From NCBI GenBank assembly GCA_023052935.1, contig CM041298.1:113168977-113232976 (forward strand): a DNA stretch of 64,000 nucleotides, given 5' to 3'. The translations under genes and the position numbers were made by a program. How positions within the stretch are numbered: the stretch's first letter is position 1; every line of letters starts with the position of its first letter. Source of the stretch: Piezodorus guildinii (taxonomy: Eukaryota; Arthropoda; Insecta; Hemiptera; Pentatomidae). The notes under the pieces are model-generated. The model saw only the letters and a list, made by a program, of their open reading frames with translations, was not told where the DNA came from and made no database searches. Below, in pieces: positions 20,815-30,461 of this stretch.

Positions 20815-21760
20815 ATTTATTTAAACATATTTATTGATAATTACAACTGTATTATTATATACAACAAGGAAATGTGATGGACATAGTAATCTGACATGAA
20901 ATACATGAAGAGACGCCACCTATTGGCAGTACTCTAAAAATGTTTTAAAAAAGAAGGTCTCATGGCCATCTTTTTTTCAGAAGCCTCGGAGGCTTATCAG
21001 GAATCGAAGAGGATGATACTAGGAAACTAGCGGATTAAAGTGGAAGTGAAGTTTTTCATGGAATGATTGATACCTGGTTCTGGTTACCTAATTCAGTAAC
21101 TTATGGGATATTAAGGTCTTTATGGATGAGCTTATTCGTGACTAAGTAAAGGACGTAAGGATTTTACGAAGAATTTTGGATTGTAAGGATTGGATACGAG
21201 AAGAATTCGATGGTTTAGTAGAGCCCCATAGCTCTACTCCGTAAGTCCATATCGGTCTTATGATGGTCATATAAATAAGTCTTTTGTAATTAAGTGGAAG
21301 GTTAGAGCGTTTGTCCAGTAACTGTTGAAGTAGTAGAAAACGTCGGGCAGTTTCTTGTCGTTTCAGTCTTGTATCGGGATTCCAAGTCAGACGTTCGTCA
21401 AGGTGGAGTCCTAGGTATCGAATCTGTTCAACAAGGGCTAGTAGACTGTCATTAAAGGTTTTGTAGGGTAGGAAGTCATTGGTTTACGACGATCGGTAAA
21501 GGTTATTTGGTGGGATTTGTTAGAATTAATTGTAATCCCCCAATTCTGGCACCATACTTCAAGGTCTCGTATGCGGGATTGAACAGTGTTGGAGGCAGTA
21601 AATGGATCATTATTTACCGAAAACACACACGCATCGTTAGCAAAGGTAGAAAGAAAAGTGTTAGGATGGGTTGGGATATATGCTGTATAGACTGTATAAA
21701 GAACGGGTCCTAGGATGCTACCATGAGGAACACCAGCAGATTGAGAAAAATGATTCGAAA
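20815..21760 (-). pseudogene. Jockey-clade LINE (family A) RT, 5'-truncated
   Basis: About 945 bp on the minus strand. Reading from 21760: SAGVPHGSILGPVLYTVYTA, the catalytic box decayed to FANDA, then SVNNDPFTASNTVQSRIRDL, INSNKSHQITF and, in other frames, IRYLGLHLDERLTWNP. Several frame breaks follow, and then the 3' UTR (complement of TAATTACAACTGTATTATTA). It is closely related to the copy at 32533-33610. Confidence 0.8.
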
Positions 21761-22070
21761 TGATTTACTTTTCATTAAAAATAATTCTATTTCCCGTTGA
21801 CTGATGTTTGTGGTAACAATTAATAAGCCACAGAGTCAACATTTAAACACGTATGAATCGATTTATGTCAAGACTGCTTTTCACACGGCCAACTGTATGG
21901 CGCATTGTGAAGATCGCGATGCGGAGAAAATCAGTATGTTCTTCTGCCACAAGAAAATAAAACTAAAACATATCATTTACGCAGAAGTAATTTAAAACAT
22001 ATTCTTTTATAAAAACTTCTTATTAGCGATCATAAGAAGAGAAATTGAAGCGGCAACAGCTAGTAACCAA
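21761..22070. other. Unclassified stretch
   Basis: A 63-codon plus frame (21804-21995) shows no motif. The sequence is otherwise AT-rich. No repeat match is seen. Confidence 0.3.
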
Positions 22071-22230
22071 TAAAAGGTACAGAAACATTTTAAAAGTAAT
22101 ATTATTTTATAAAAACACTCCAAATTATTACACGATGGTTTATTATTTCCTAATAACAATATTAGAATATAACGGTTTATATAGCTGTTGATAGAAATAG
22201 AAAATAAGTTTTATTATGAGACTGGGTCCC
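22071..22230 (+). repeat. Family Y dispersed repeat, 5' fragment
   Basis: Family Y is a second AT-rich non-coding repeat. It starts near CTGCAAATTATTACACAATG, passes through ATGAAAAGCAATAAAT and ATATCTCTGCTAGTTCTGAACC, and later repeats GAGTTATGGGCGTAT. Other stretches are at 23066, 24441, 38320 (minus), 41021 and 55485 (minus). Here only the start (AAATTATTACACGATGG to ATAGCTGTTGATAG) is present. Confidence 0.5.
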
Positions 22231-22319
22231 AATAACAAGAATAACAGGTGTGTAAAGTTGAAATATACATGTCTAAATATACATGGCCAACAGACTGAAG
22301 GAACATAATTAATTCTTCC

Positions 22320-22605
22320 AGTGGCGCGACAGGCCGTGTAGGCCCTGGGCCTCGTGGTGCAAACTCCTGCGAGTTTACACTCACGTTTCACGATGCAATT
22401 TTTAGTGTAGGGTCATCACTCCCTACGACTAATTTTGTGAGTGGCCACCGTTTGGCTGACGGGTCTCACATACCCGGGGGAGAGGCTGTGAGTGAATTCC
22501 CATTTTTTTTACATCCTTATAAAAACCCCGCTGGGACTGGGATTCGAACTCAGAACTTGTACCATGAGAGACTAGCGCGCTAGCCACTCAGCCACGGGCT
22601 CCCCT
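22320..22605 (-). mobile_element. Second tRNA-derived SINE family
   Basis: A minus-strand element of a different SINE family. Its head, read on the minus strand, starts GGGGAGCCCGTGGCTGAGTG and contains an A box (TGGCTGAGTGGCTAGCG) and a B box (GAGTTCGAATCCC) spaced as in a tRNA. The body towards the left has CCCGGGGGAGAGGC and a TCATCACTCCCTACGAC block. Only one copy is seen in the window. Confidence 0.65.
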
Positions 22606-22852
22606 ATAACTAACATAATTAATACCTGATTACAATTATGGGTTAATATATGTGTGGATATCACACACGCATATACATGTATATATATGTATACAAAACA
22701 AATTTATACAATTATAAAATAAAAAATAAAAAAATTCTTTAAAAAAATGTGATGAACAAAATTTTTAAAAAATTAATAGAATACAGCGTTTTAATATAGA
22801 CAATGAACAAACATTACTCTTCTTTAAAAGTGTGACGTCAGGGACATAAATA

Positions 22853-23065
22853 TCACAGTTTCTCAGCGTTTTTTTGGGATAATAAAAGGTATTGGAAATA
22901 CCTTTGATTTGAATGAGGAGAGGGAAGCAGCATGGCGGATATGGGTAGGTAGAGATTTCCAGAAAGTAGAGGAGCGGACGAGGAAGAAACGATCAATAGT
23001 TTTAGTTCTATGGATAGGAAAGTAAAGGTCGGAACGGCGCGAAATTGTTTCATGTGATAGGCGAT
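22853..23065 (-). pseudogene. CR1-like LINE, C-terminal remnant
   Basis: Minus-strand frame with SRRSDLYFPIHRTKTIDRFF, then RSSTFWKSLPTHIRHAASLP and SFKSKVFPIPF, the end of a CR1/L2-type polymerase as in 54205-54500. The upstream polymerase is missing. 22606-22852 to its left is AT-rich with nothing recognised. Confidence 0.6.
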
Positions 23066-24170
23066 TAAGAAATATAAAGAGTAATAAATGAATTCAAAAG
23101 AAAATGACATATCACCACTGCTAATTTTAAAACAATATATCTCTGCTAGATCTGAACCAATTTTATTGATTTTTTTTTTTTCATTTTGTAGAAAATTTAA
23201 TTCTCTATGAAACAGTACTAAAAGCATACATTTTACTACATTTTTATTTATCACCAATAATAATCGAGTTATCTGAGAATCACATCTCTTATAAGATGTG
23301 GCTAGACCATATATGATTTTTTTTATTTTTTCATTTTTCTCTTTCTTCAATAATAACCAAGTTTTTCTGGAATTAATAATAATAATAGGCTTACCGAACC
23401 GGAAGGTTCGAAGCCGATACCACCAAACTCTGCCTGCACAGACTCGTCCAATGTTCACCGGTCAAGTCCAAGCCCCTGAGATCAGCCTTAACGCAATCCT
23501 ACCATCGACGCTTCGGCCTATCTTTCGGACGCCTACCAGTCGGATACCAACTTTCTCGGAATGCGATCCTCACTGAGCCCAACAATTTTACTCGCCCATT
23601 TGAGTCCGCGATGCTATCAACTCAATTATTTTCATATGGTAGACGCTCCATAATTCCGCGTTGTGCAACCTTTTAAACTCCTTGATGGCTTCATCTCTCT
23701 TCGGACCAAAATTTTACGCAGTGCCTTATTTTGCTGGAATTACATCTGTTATAATTTGTGACTTGAATATATAGATCAACCTAATTTTGTTTCCTTTTTT
23801 TGTGTTTTTTCAGTTTATCGCCCTTTATTGATTCTAAAACTATCTACGTATTTTTCTCCATCTTTAAAAATAACTGAGTTATGGGCGTATGGGTAAAATT
23901 TCAATTTGTTTTTCTTGCAGTTCTTGCAGTGTTTATTTATTTTTTTTAACACTCATACATTTTTTCTTTATCTTCGAAAACAACGGAGTTACAAGCTTAT
24001 ATATACGCAATATTTCAATTGTTTCATTCGTTATTCGGGTTATACGTATCTTGAAATTTTAGACTTCAAATTTTAAGGGGTGAGGTAGGATATATTTTAT
24101 TTCTCGATCTGTTGCAAAGGTTTCATTGTTGAAAATAATAAACCAAAATACGGAAAAAAATTAATCAAAC
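23066..24170 (+). repeat. Family Y copy interrupted by an RTE LINE
   Basis: AT-rich repeat with AGCGGTGATATGTC-like start complement, ATATCTCTGCTAGATCTGAACC, AATTTAATTCTCTATGAAAC, AATCACATCTCTTATAAG, then after the LINE TTACATCTGTTATAATTTGTG and TAACTGAGTTATGGGCG. It ends near TACGTATCTTGAAATTTTAG. No open frame. 24171-24440 to its right holds a motif-less minus frame (24172-24396). Confidence 0.6.
23376..23733 (-). mobile_element. RTE-type LINE (family D), 3' fragment with target duplication
   Basis: 358 bp between CTGGAATTA at 23367-23375 and 23734-23742. On the minus strand it encodes the C-terminus (VASKLLRRSMVG-like decay of RIPRK..FAEPTGRRPKGRPKR, then WEDCIKADLG-type sequence) and ends with a (TTA)n tail (TAATAATAATAATAGG in plus). 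The tandem TTA tail and 5' truncation are typical of RTE insertions. Inserted into family Y. Confidence 0.8.
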
Positions 24171-24774
24171 ATTACCACTTAAGAGAAGGAATAATTTGAG
24201 ATTGAGATGACCCAAGAACCGTGATAGAGGAATTCCGAAATATTGAAGAATGCCGAAGAAGTAAGAGCTGAATAGACGAGAAGGAATCAAAGGACTTGAA
24301 TGTCATTCCTGAATGCCTGGCACATTTCAATAACTCCCGAAGAGATTGAGGTGAAAATGAACTCTCTCTATTAAAAGCCAAGGTTCGTTCATTCATCGCT
24401 CAATTCCAATATCCTTTAAATGAATAGGAATTTACGGTTTACTTTACTTTTAATTGGTTTTTATTCTTAAATGACTTTATTAAAATTAACAAAAACTCTG
24501 CAATTTATTACACAATTGTACATTATTAACACAATAACCATAACTATATTAGAGTATAACTGTTTATAGGCAATTAACTAATATGAAAAGCAATAAATAA
24601 TTTAAAGGGAAATGGAATATCACCGCCGCTAATTTGAAAATATATTTTTATATTTCTGCTAGTTCTGAACCAAGTTTTATTATTCTTCTATCATTTTGTG
24701 TCTATATATATATATATACAAGAAATTAATTCATCGACCCTTTTTTTATATTATAATTTTGTTTTAAATAATTC

Positions 24775-24905
24775 GGGTTTTGGGTCATTAAACTAATACT
24801 CCTTCTTAATTTTCTTTATTTTGACGTTTCGATCCTCCGTCCATGAATACACATAGGATCCTTTTCAACACTGCAATAAAGAATTTTATTGAGCACCGGC
24901 ACACC
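24775..24905 (-). repeat. Degenerate hammerhead-like repeat
   Basis: On the minus strand: GTTGAAAAGGATCC, a 20-nt spacer, GGATCGAAACGTC, AAAATAAAG. The GAAACGTC block and a GGATCC/GGATC stem are present, but the CTGANGA part reads TTGAAAA. It is probably a distant relative of the other hammerhead elements. No target duplication is found. Confidence 0.4.
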
Positions 24906-25324
24906 ACTCAGGCTAACACAGGGCACTCATATATATATATATACATAAACTTTTTTTTATTTATTTTCTTTTTTCTTTTTTTTTTGTGCTTAAGTGATTC
25001 TAATGGGCGTATTCATGGGTAAAAATTTCGATTTGTTCCTTTCTTTTTTCTCTTTTACATAATAATTCGCTTCTTTTTTTTTTTTTTTGGTTAAAAAACA
25101 CTAATAAATTTATTCTATATTTTCAACAATAACTGAGGTATTAAATTAAATCACTTTTATTCGGCCGCCATTTTAAAAATAACAAGCTGATATCAACGTC
25201 TAGGAGTTAATATCATCGTTGCATGCCCCAGTATTTTTTGTGGAGAATTTAAAAAAATTTTGCTCCAGTAGTTTTGGAGAAAGGCCGCGGACTGCGGACA
25301 TACGGACTTTTTTTTATTCGTTGT

Positions 25325-25510
25325 TACTTTATTTATTTAACGTGACTTAATGCTACTGTGGCTAATCGGACGATGCTACAGTGGAAGTCCTAAATTTTAC
25401 AAATTTTATTAGGATAAGGATCTTTAATGAGTACCTGACATCGCATAGGCTCGGGACCACCTTTTAACGTTCCCTCCGAAGGACGGCATAACTAAAGATT
25501 TGTATGCAGT
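25325..25510 (-). mobile_element. tRNA-derived SINE (family S), truncated
   Basis: Minus-strand 3' body: TTAACGTGACTTAATGCTAC, GGACGATGCTACAGTGG, GGATCTTTAATGAGTACC, CCCTCCGAAGGACGGC. It then breaks off and is followed by an inverted echo of the hairpin (CAGTCCTTCGGAGGGC). No tRNA-like head. Confidence 0.7.
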
Positions 25511-25680
25511 CCTTCGGAGGGCAATCTTTCGCTTTTTTTTTTTTTTTTTTTTTTATTCGTTATTTGGATTCTACGTATCTTGAAACGTAAGCCCTCAAAT
25601 TTTAAAAGGGGAATGCTTTTTTCTTTTTTTCTTTTTTTTTTTTTTCGAGGTTCATCATTAAAAAGTTTCATTGAAGTTGA

Positions 25681-26128
25681 AAAAGCGAATCCGCCAGATT
25701 CTTGGGGTCTCTTTCATTTATCAAAGATCTAAGTGCGTACAACATTTACTAACATTTCTTCTTCTTCCTACTGAAGCGTGATGCTTTAGAACTTTTTTAG
25801 AATGTAAGAGAACTAATTTCTAGAATTAAAGTGACCTGATTTCTATTTTTTAAATATTTCATTTAGAAAAAGTAATTTAATAAGCATCTTAAAACTGTTC
25901 TCATTCACCCCACGTGTTGTAAATGGGAACACAATAACATTTTCAATGACGTTCCTATTCATCCCCTACTGTAGGGTGAATGGGAAAAGATTTTTTTTTT
26001 TCTACTATTCATTCAAATTCTACTACAATTCAAAAACACACATACAGTAAATATGTAACAGAGGGGACGTGGGCCTAAGATTTGATGTATTTTTCAACTA
26101 ATTGAGATAAGAAATAAATTTGATATAT
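25681..26128. other. Unclassified stretch with an imperfect inverted repeat
   Basis: No gene seen. 25900-25990 holds an imperfect inverted repeat (TTCTCATTCACCCCACGTG against the complement around CTACTGTAGGGTGAATGGGAA). Confidence 0.35.
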
Positions 26129-26144
26129 TGCTCTAGATAACATA

Positions 26145-27366
26145 ATAATAATAATAATAGGCTTAGCGAAGCCGAAGGTTCGATGCCGATACCACCAAAT
26201 TCCGCCTGCACAGACTCGTCCAATGTTCACCATTCAAGCCCAAGCTCCCGAGATCAGCCTTAACGCAATCCTCCCATCTCCGCTTCGGCCTACTTTTCGG
26301 ACGCCTACCAGTCGGATCAGCAAATACCAACTTTCTCGGAATCCGCTCGTCATCGAGCCCAACAACTTTACTCGCCCATTAGAGTCTCCGCGATGCAATC
26401 AGCTCAATTATATTCACAGGATACAAGTTCCGCAATTCCGCGTTGTGCAATCTTCTAAACTCCCCAGTGGCCTCATCTCTCTTCGGACCAAATATTTTAC
26501 GCAATGCCTAATTTTCGAAAATCTTAAGCCGTTGTTCATCCTTCAAAGTAAGCGGCCACGTTTCACATTCGTAAAGAACCGTTGGAAGAATAAGAGTTTT
26601 ATAAATTCTAATCTTTAAGTTTTTTGATAGAAGCCGCGAACTAAGTAACTTACCAACTGAATAATAACACGCATTTCCCACCTTTAACCGGGACTTTATT
26701 TCTTCCTGGATTTCATTTTTTCTAGTTATAATTGAACCTAAATACTTGAATTTCTCTACGTGTTCAAAAGTATGACCTGATACATCAATATCACCAAGAT
26801 CGACATCGTTTCTGCTACTAATCATATATTTCGTCTTATCGGTATTTAATTCGAGACCTATTTGTTTATCGGTTTTTATTAACACACTTGTATTTAGTTG
26901 TATGGTTTCCGTGTCTTCACCTAGCAGTACCAGATCATCGGCATACCCCAAAACCGGAATCTTGTAACCCATATTTAAACCTTTCTTGGTACACATCACC
27001 TTTTCTATGACATATTCTAAAGCTATATTAAATAACACAGATGAAAGGGAGTCACCCTCTTTCAAACCCGATCGCACCTCAAATCTCTCGGAGTAATTAT
27101 GACCGATTCTAACTTTATGAAATGTTTCCGACAAACACATCTCTACTAGGTTTACTAACTTTATAGGTATTCCCTGTTCAATCATGATGTTATATAGCTT
27201 CTGACGGTCTATTGAATCATAAGCCTTTTTAAAATCGATATAAAGTTGATGGACTACACCGTTGTATTCCAATTTTTTCTCTAATATTTGACGTAAGGAA
27301 AATATTTGGTCAATAGTCGAGCGATTCCGCCTAAAACCACATTGGTAATCTCAGCGTATTCCGTGA
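26145..27366 (-). mobile_element. RTE-type LINE (family D), 5'-truncated insertion
   Basis: 1.22 kb on the minus strand between a perfect 16-bp duplication TGCTCTAGATAACATA (26129-26144 and 27367-27382). The 3' end carries a (TTA)n tail (ATAATAATAATAATAGG in plus). It begins within the RT fingers (complement of TTGGTCAATAGTCGAGCG, the TIDQIF motif). It is the least damaged LINE copy in the window and inserted by target-primed reverse transcription. Confidence 0.9.
26508..27272 (-). pseudogene. RTE reverse transcriptase, partial open frame
   Basis: 254 codons without a stop. RT blocks are YIDFKKAYDSID (first catalytic Asp, about residues 11-22), SGLKEGDSLSSVLFNIALE (residues 68-86) and GYADDLVLLGEDTETI (the YADD active-site box, about residues 109-124). 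These are followed by LNTDKTKYM, KYLGSIITRKNEIQEEIKSR, a thumb region and ECETWPLTLKDEQRLKIFEN, then a stop. The remaining C-terminus (KIFGPKRDEATGEF..., RRPK.RPKRRWEDC) follows in frames broken by substitutions. It lacks the endonuclease and the start, so it is a dead 5'-truncated copy. Confidence 0.85.
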
Positions 27367-27382
27367 TGCTCTAGATAACATA

Positions 27383-28410
27383 GAGCTCATTATTTATAGA
27401 GGTAATTCACTCCATTTTACGGTAGTCATTAGCATTTTCAACATTTGTGAACTCTCTTTGAAAATTAGCATGCATTGATGTTAATCTATCTGAAAAAAGC
27501 TGACTAGTTAGTTGAGAATCCATTTTTAAAAAATCCATTTAATTTTTTTTTTTTTTTGTGGAATACATACATAAATTTAAAAATATTTACTTAAAGGTCG
27601 GAGACGGAGGGACCACCAAAGGAGAATATCTTTGGCATCCTAGCAGCCTACACTTAGTAATATATCCCACACATTGCACATGAAACAACGGAGAAAAACA
27701 CACTCAACAACGAACCTTATATTCACTGGGCAGGAAGAAAAAAAGAAACATTCAAAACTAAGACGACAACTGAAATATGCAACAATACATAAATTATTTT
27801 TGTTTTTATTTTGACTACAAACCTGCTGATTCCACAAGGCCTGAGTTCTTGACTTAGATCACTACAGAAGAATAAACAAATAAATCTCGTTTCATTGACC
27901 GAATTATTTGATTCGGTAATAAATTAAACTATACCAAGCTGATTCAGCAAAACCGTCTTTCAGAGGTTCATATTAAATAATGTTTATAAAAGGATATTTC
28001 AATTTTATTTATTTAATTTTTATACTTCATGTTAAATATACAACATAACAAGCCCAATTATATCAAAGTACTATAAATATTTGTTCGTTTTTAAGGTTTC
28101 AAGGTCGAAATTTATTCCTCAGCTATGCGAAGCCTATTTAGAATAATATAATGCTGAAGTGTCTTAGAATAATACATAAGGAAATGAAATTTAAGCTTTA
28201 GAGTATTAAAAAAACAACAACAACAACAAGAATAATGATAAGTCAAGCAAATAACTTATTTAAATTATATTAAAAATTTAAAAATAAAAGGAAAGAAGTA
28301 AGGTTTCATACAAGACGGAGTCCCTGTGTATGAAACCTTAGTTATAGCATACTTAGCACAGTCTATTTATTGCATAGTAAAACTATATAAATATAAACTC
28401 ATATAATTAA
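27383..28410. other. Unclassified stretch
   Basis: AT-rich. It includes a short A/C-rich (CAA)n run at 28211-28230. A cysteine-rich 65-codon minus frame (27640-27837) shows no known pattern. The hairpin at 28299-28340 is listed separately. Confidence 0.35.
28299..28340. other. Perfect 13-bp hairpin
   Basis: TAAGGTTTCATAC at 28299-28311 and its exact complement at 28328-28340 enclose 16 bases (AAGACGGAGTCCCTGT). Function unknown. It is too short for a typical animal miRNA precursor. Confidence 0.6.
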
Positions 28411-28712
28411 ATAAAAACCCATTAAATTTTACATCGATAAGGCGATGTTAATTAAAATCGTTAGATCCGTTTTGGAGAAAACCGTAAAAATGTGCAAAAT
28501 GCATGGTATAAAGTGGCACCACTGGTGCGCCGATTTTGATGAAAATGTGGTAAATCTCAGGCACATTCGATTTTAAAACATGAAATTTCAGTTTTATAAT
28601 ACGTATCATTTTCGAGCTAAACCACACACACCGAGACTTTTTTTTTTTACTTTGTCATTTGAAGTAAGGGGACTTTATATTTCATATAAAGGCAAGCGAA
28701 AGTAATAGTATT
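28411..28712 (-). repeat. Family X, start-side half
   Basis: Minus strand: CCCATTAAATTTTACATCGA, ATGCATGGTATAAAGTGGCA, ATTTCAGTTTTATA and the terminus ATATAAAGGCAAGCGAAAGTA. The other end is missing. Confidence 0.65.
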
Positions 28713-29639
28713 CACAATAGCCATTATTATTTGTCACTATCTATAAACTTCAATGATAATTAACATATACAGCAGAATTATTTGGGTATGGGATGGAAGT
28801 CTTTGAATCGGCGAGGATTCAAACGTAGAAAGGGTGTTGGAGACCTTCCATAAAGTAGGATACCTAATATTTAGTGGAAAAATCGAGCATGATTTCGGCC
28901 TAATTACCTACTTGAATGGCAGTTAACAGAACTGCCATTACTGATGTATCGTTTAATTAATATTTATAAGACCCGATAGAGGTCTAATACTCTGAGGACT
29001 TTTCTTGTGTTCAAGCATGACGGGTTGACTCAGCCTTTTAAGAACAAATCAGCAGGAAAGGTGAGATAAGGGTTGTGAGAAATAGTTGAATCGTCCGAAG
29101 TCTCGCTCCAACTCATCAGTAACCCTCTAAATAGTTGAAGCACTGATTAATTACATTCCTTACAGTAACGGATGCCACGTTGAGAGTATACAAAAAAAAA
29201 AGGTATACATAGATTCGATTTTTTTTTTTTTTTAGAACTATTGGCAGCCTAACGAAAAGTTTTTCACTTACGAGTTTAACAACGTCACCTTCCCAGTCGC
29301 TAGATTTTTTTTTTCGTTTCAACTCCCACAAAGCATTCCCGAAACTTTTCTAATCAAGCTTCTGTTTTCCATCCTATAAGGAATCCCGTCACGACATAGT
29401 TGGAACGTAATTGAATCGCTCACACCCAAGCCCAGGATGAAAAAAAAATCTGATAAATTTAGAACACCTATTCTCCACGTAAGGTGCATATAAGAGAAAG
29501 AGAGAGAAACAAACAAAAACCATTTAAAAATAAATAAAAACACCTCTATAGCTCATATGGGGTCTTATGAGTGTCGTCGTACTGTTTCACGGCCAACATG
29601 CAAGGAGATAATTAGGGTTGGGTTTTTACCCTAAATTTT
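28713..29639. other. Unclassified stretch
   Basis: No repeat match inside the window. Two minus frames (29116-29331 and 29319-29543) have hydrophobic stretches from T-rich sequence but no motif. I see no gene. Confidence 0.3.
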
Positions 29640-29790
29640 AGGTATCCACTTTATATAGGCTGGGTGTGGCCCAAGAGGGCTCGCTCTACGGCTGAAATAA
29701 CAGAATAAATAATTATGTATTAGCCGAGATTCGAACCCGGTGCTCTACGCACTATACCACACAACCGCCAAAGTATAGGGGGGACGATAT
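29640..29790 (-). mobile_element. tRNA-like sequence, probably a SINE head
   Basis: On the minus strand GGCGGTTGTGTGGTATAGTG (A box-like) is followed by GGGTTCGAATCTCGGCTAAT (B box) at tRNA-like spacing. A pairing acceptor stem is not evident, so a tRNA-derived SINE head is more likely than a tRNA gene. The body to the left (GGCCCAAGAGGGCTCGCTC) occurs once in the window. Confidence 0.5.
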
Positions 29791-30069
29791 AATATACAGT
29801 TGCGGGATTAATTGGATAATACAAATCTCTAGAGAAGAATTAATTTCATTTCAAAAATGACTAAACTAAAACAACCCAAAAAAAAAATCTGGTGCGCACA
29901 ACACACGACTGTCACTTATGTCCGTTGTTAAAATCACTTAAAGAATTTTTTAATGCATTTAGAGGTAAAATAATCCGGAATCAGTCATATTTTGAATTTT
30001 TTTAAATTTTAAATTAAATTAAAAATTAAATTTTTTAAACTGAGTTTATGCTTGGACATGGCTCAGTAA

Positions 30070-30115
30070 TGCCCTGATGATGGCTCACACACAAGCTTGA
30101 GCCGAAACGTTGGTA
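30070..30115 (+). ncRNA. Hammerhead ribozyme-like motif, monomer 1
   Basis: CTGATGA (30074-30080), one unpaired T, stem II GGCTCA/TGAGCC (30082-30087 with 30098-30103), GAAACGTT (30104-30111). Expected cleavage after 30111. Stem I pairs TGCC (30070-30073) with GGTA (30112-30115), one pair being G-T. Stem III is the self-complementary ACGT only. Confidence 0.7.
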
Positions 30116-30243
30116 AAATAAAAATATAAAAATGACTGATTCCTGATTATTCCACCTATAATAGTTTTTACAGTCGACTATACATCCTCAATATAATTCA
30201 CTCTACTTGGGACCTCAGTTTATGCTTGGACACGGCTCAGTAA

Positions 30244-30285
30244 TGCCCTGACGATGGCACACAAGCTTGAGCCGAAACGTTGGCA
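30244..30285 (+). ncRNA. Hammerhead ribozyme-like motif, monomer 2
   Basis: CTGACGA (30248-30254), stem II with GGC...GCC outer pairs and a GGCACA/TGAGCC mismatch, GAAACGTT (30274-30281). Stem I is a perfect four-pair TGCC (30244-30247) with GGCA (30282-30285). The core residues known to be essential are all kept. Confidence 0.65.
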
Positions 30286-30419
30286 AAATTTAAAAAAAAA
30301 TCAAAAAATGACTGATTCCTGATTATTCCACCTATAATAGTTTCTACAGTCGACTATACATTCTCAATATAATTCACTCTACTTGGGACCTCAGTTTATG
30401 CTTGGACATGGCTCAGTAA

Positions 30420-30461
30420 TGTCCTGACGATGGCTCACAAGCTTGAGCCGAAACGTTGGCA
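30420..30461 (+). ncRNA. Hammerhead ribozyme-like motif, monomer 3
   Basis: CTGACGA (30424-30430), stem II GGCTCA/TGAGCC intact, GAAACGTT (30450-30457). Stem I TGTC with GGCA includes one G-T pair. Same layout as monomers 1 and 2. Confidence 0.7.

Larger units (their letters stand above)
24441..25680 (+). repeat. Family Y copy with nested insertions
   Basis: Second long family Y copy: TTATTACACAATTGTACATT, GGCAATTAACTAATATGAAA, TTCTGCTAGTTCTGAACC, then AATGGGCGTATTCATGGG and TTCTACGTATCTTGAAACG. It contains a hammerhead-like insert near 24775-24905 and a SINE at 25325-25510, besides several T-runs. Confidence 0.55.

Noticed and set aside
22853..23458. 201-codon minus open frame as one protein
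   Set aside because: It fuses two unrelated repeats (an RTE tail and a CR1-like C-terminus) with family Y sequence; only the CR1-like part has a meaning.
24172..24396. 74-codon minus frame, Ser-rich, as a LINE C-terminus
   Set aside because: It has no alignable motif with the CR1-, RTE- or jockey-type ends in the window.
29700..29775. A tRNA gene on the minus strand
   Set aside because: A and B boxes are present, but I cannot form an acceptor stem or a clear anticodon arm; a SINE head is more likely.
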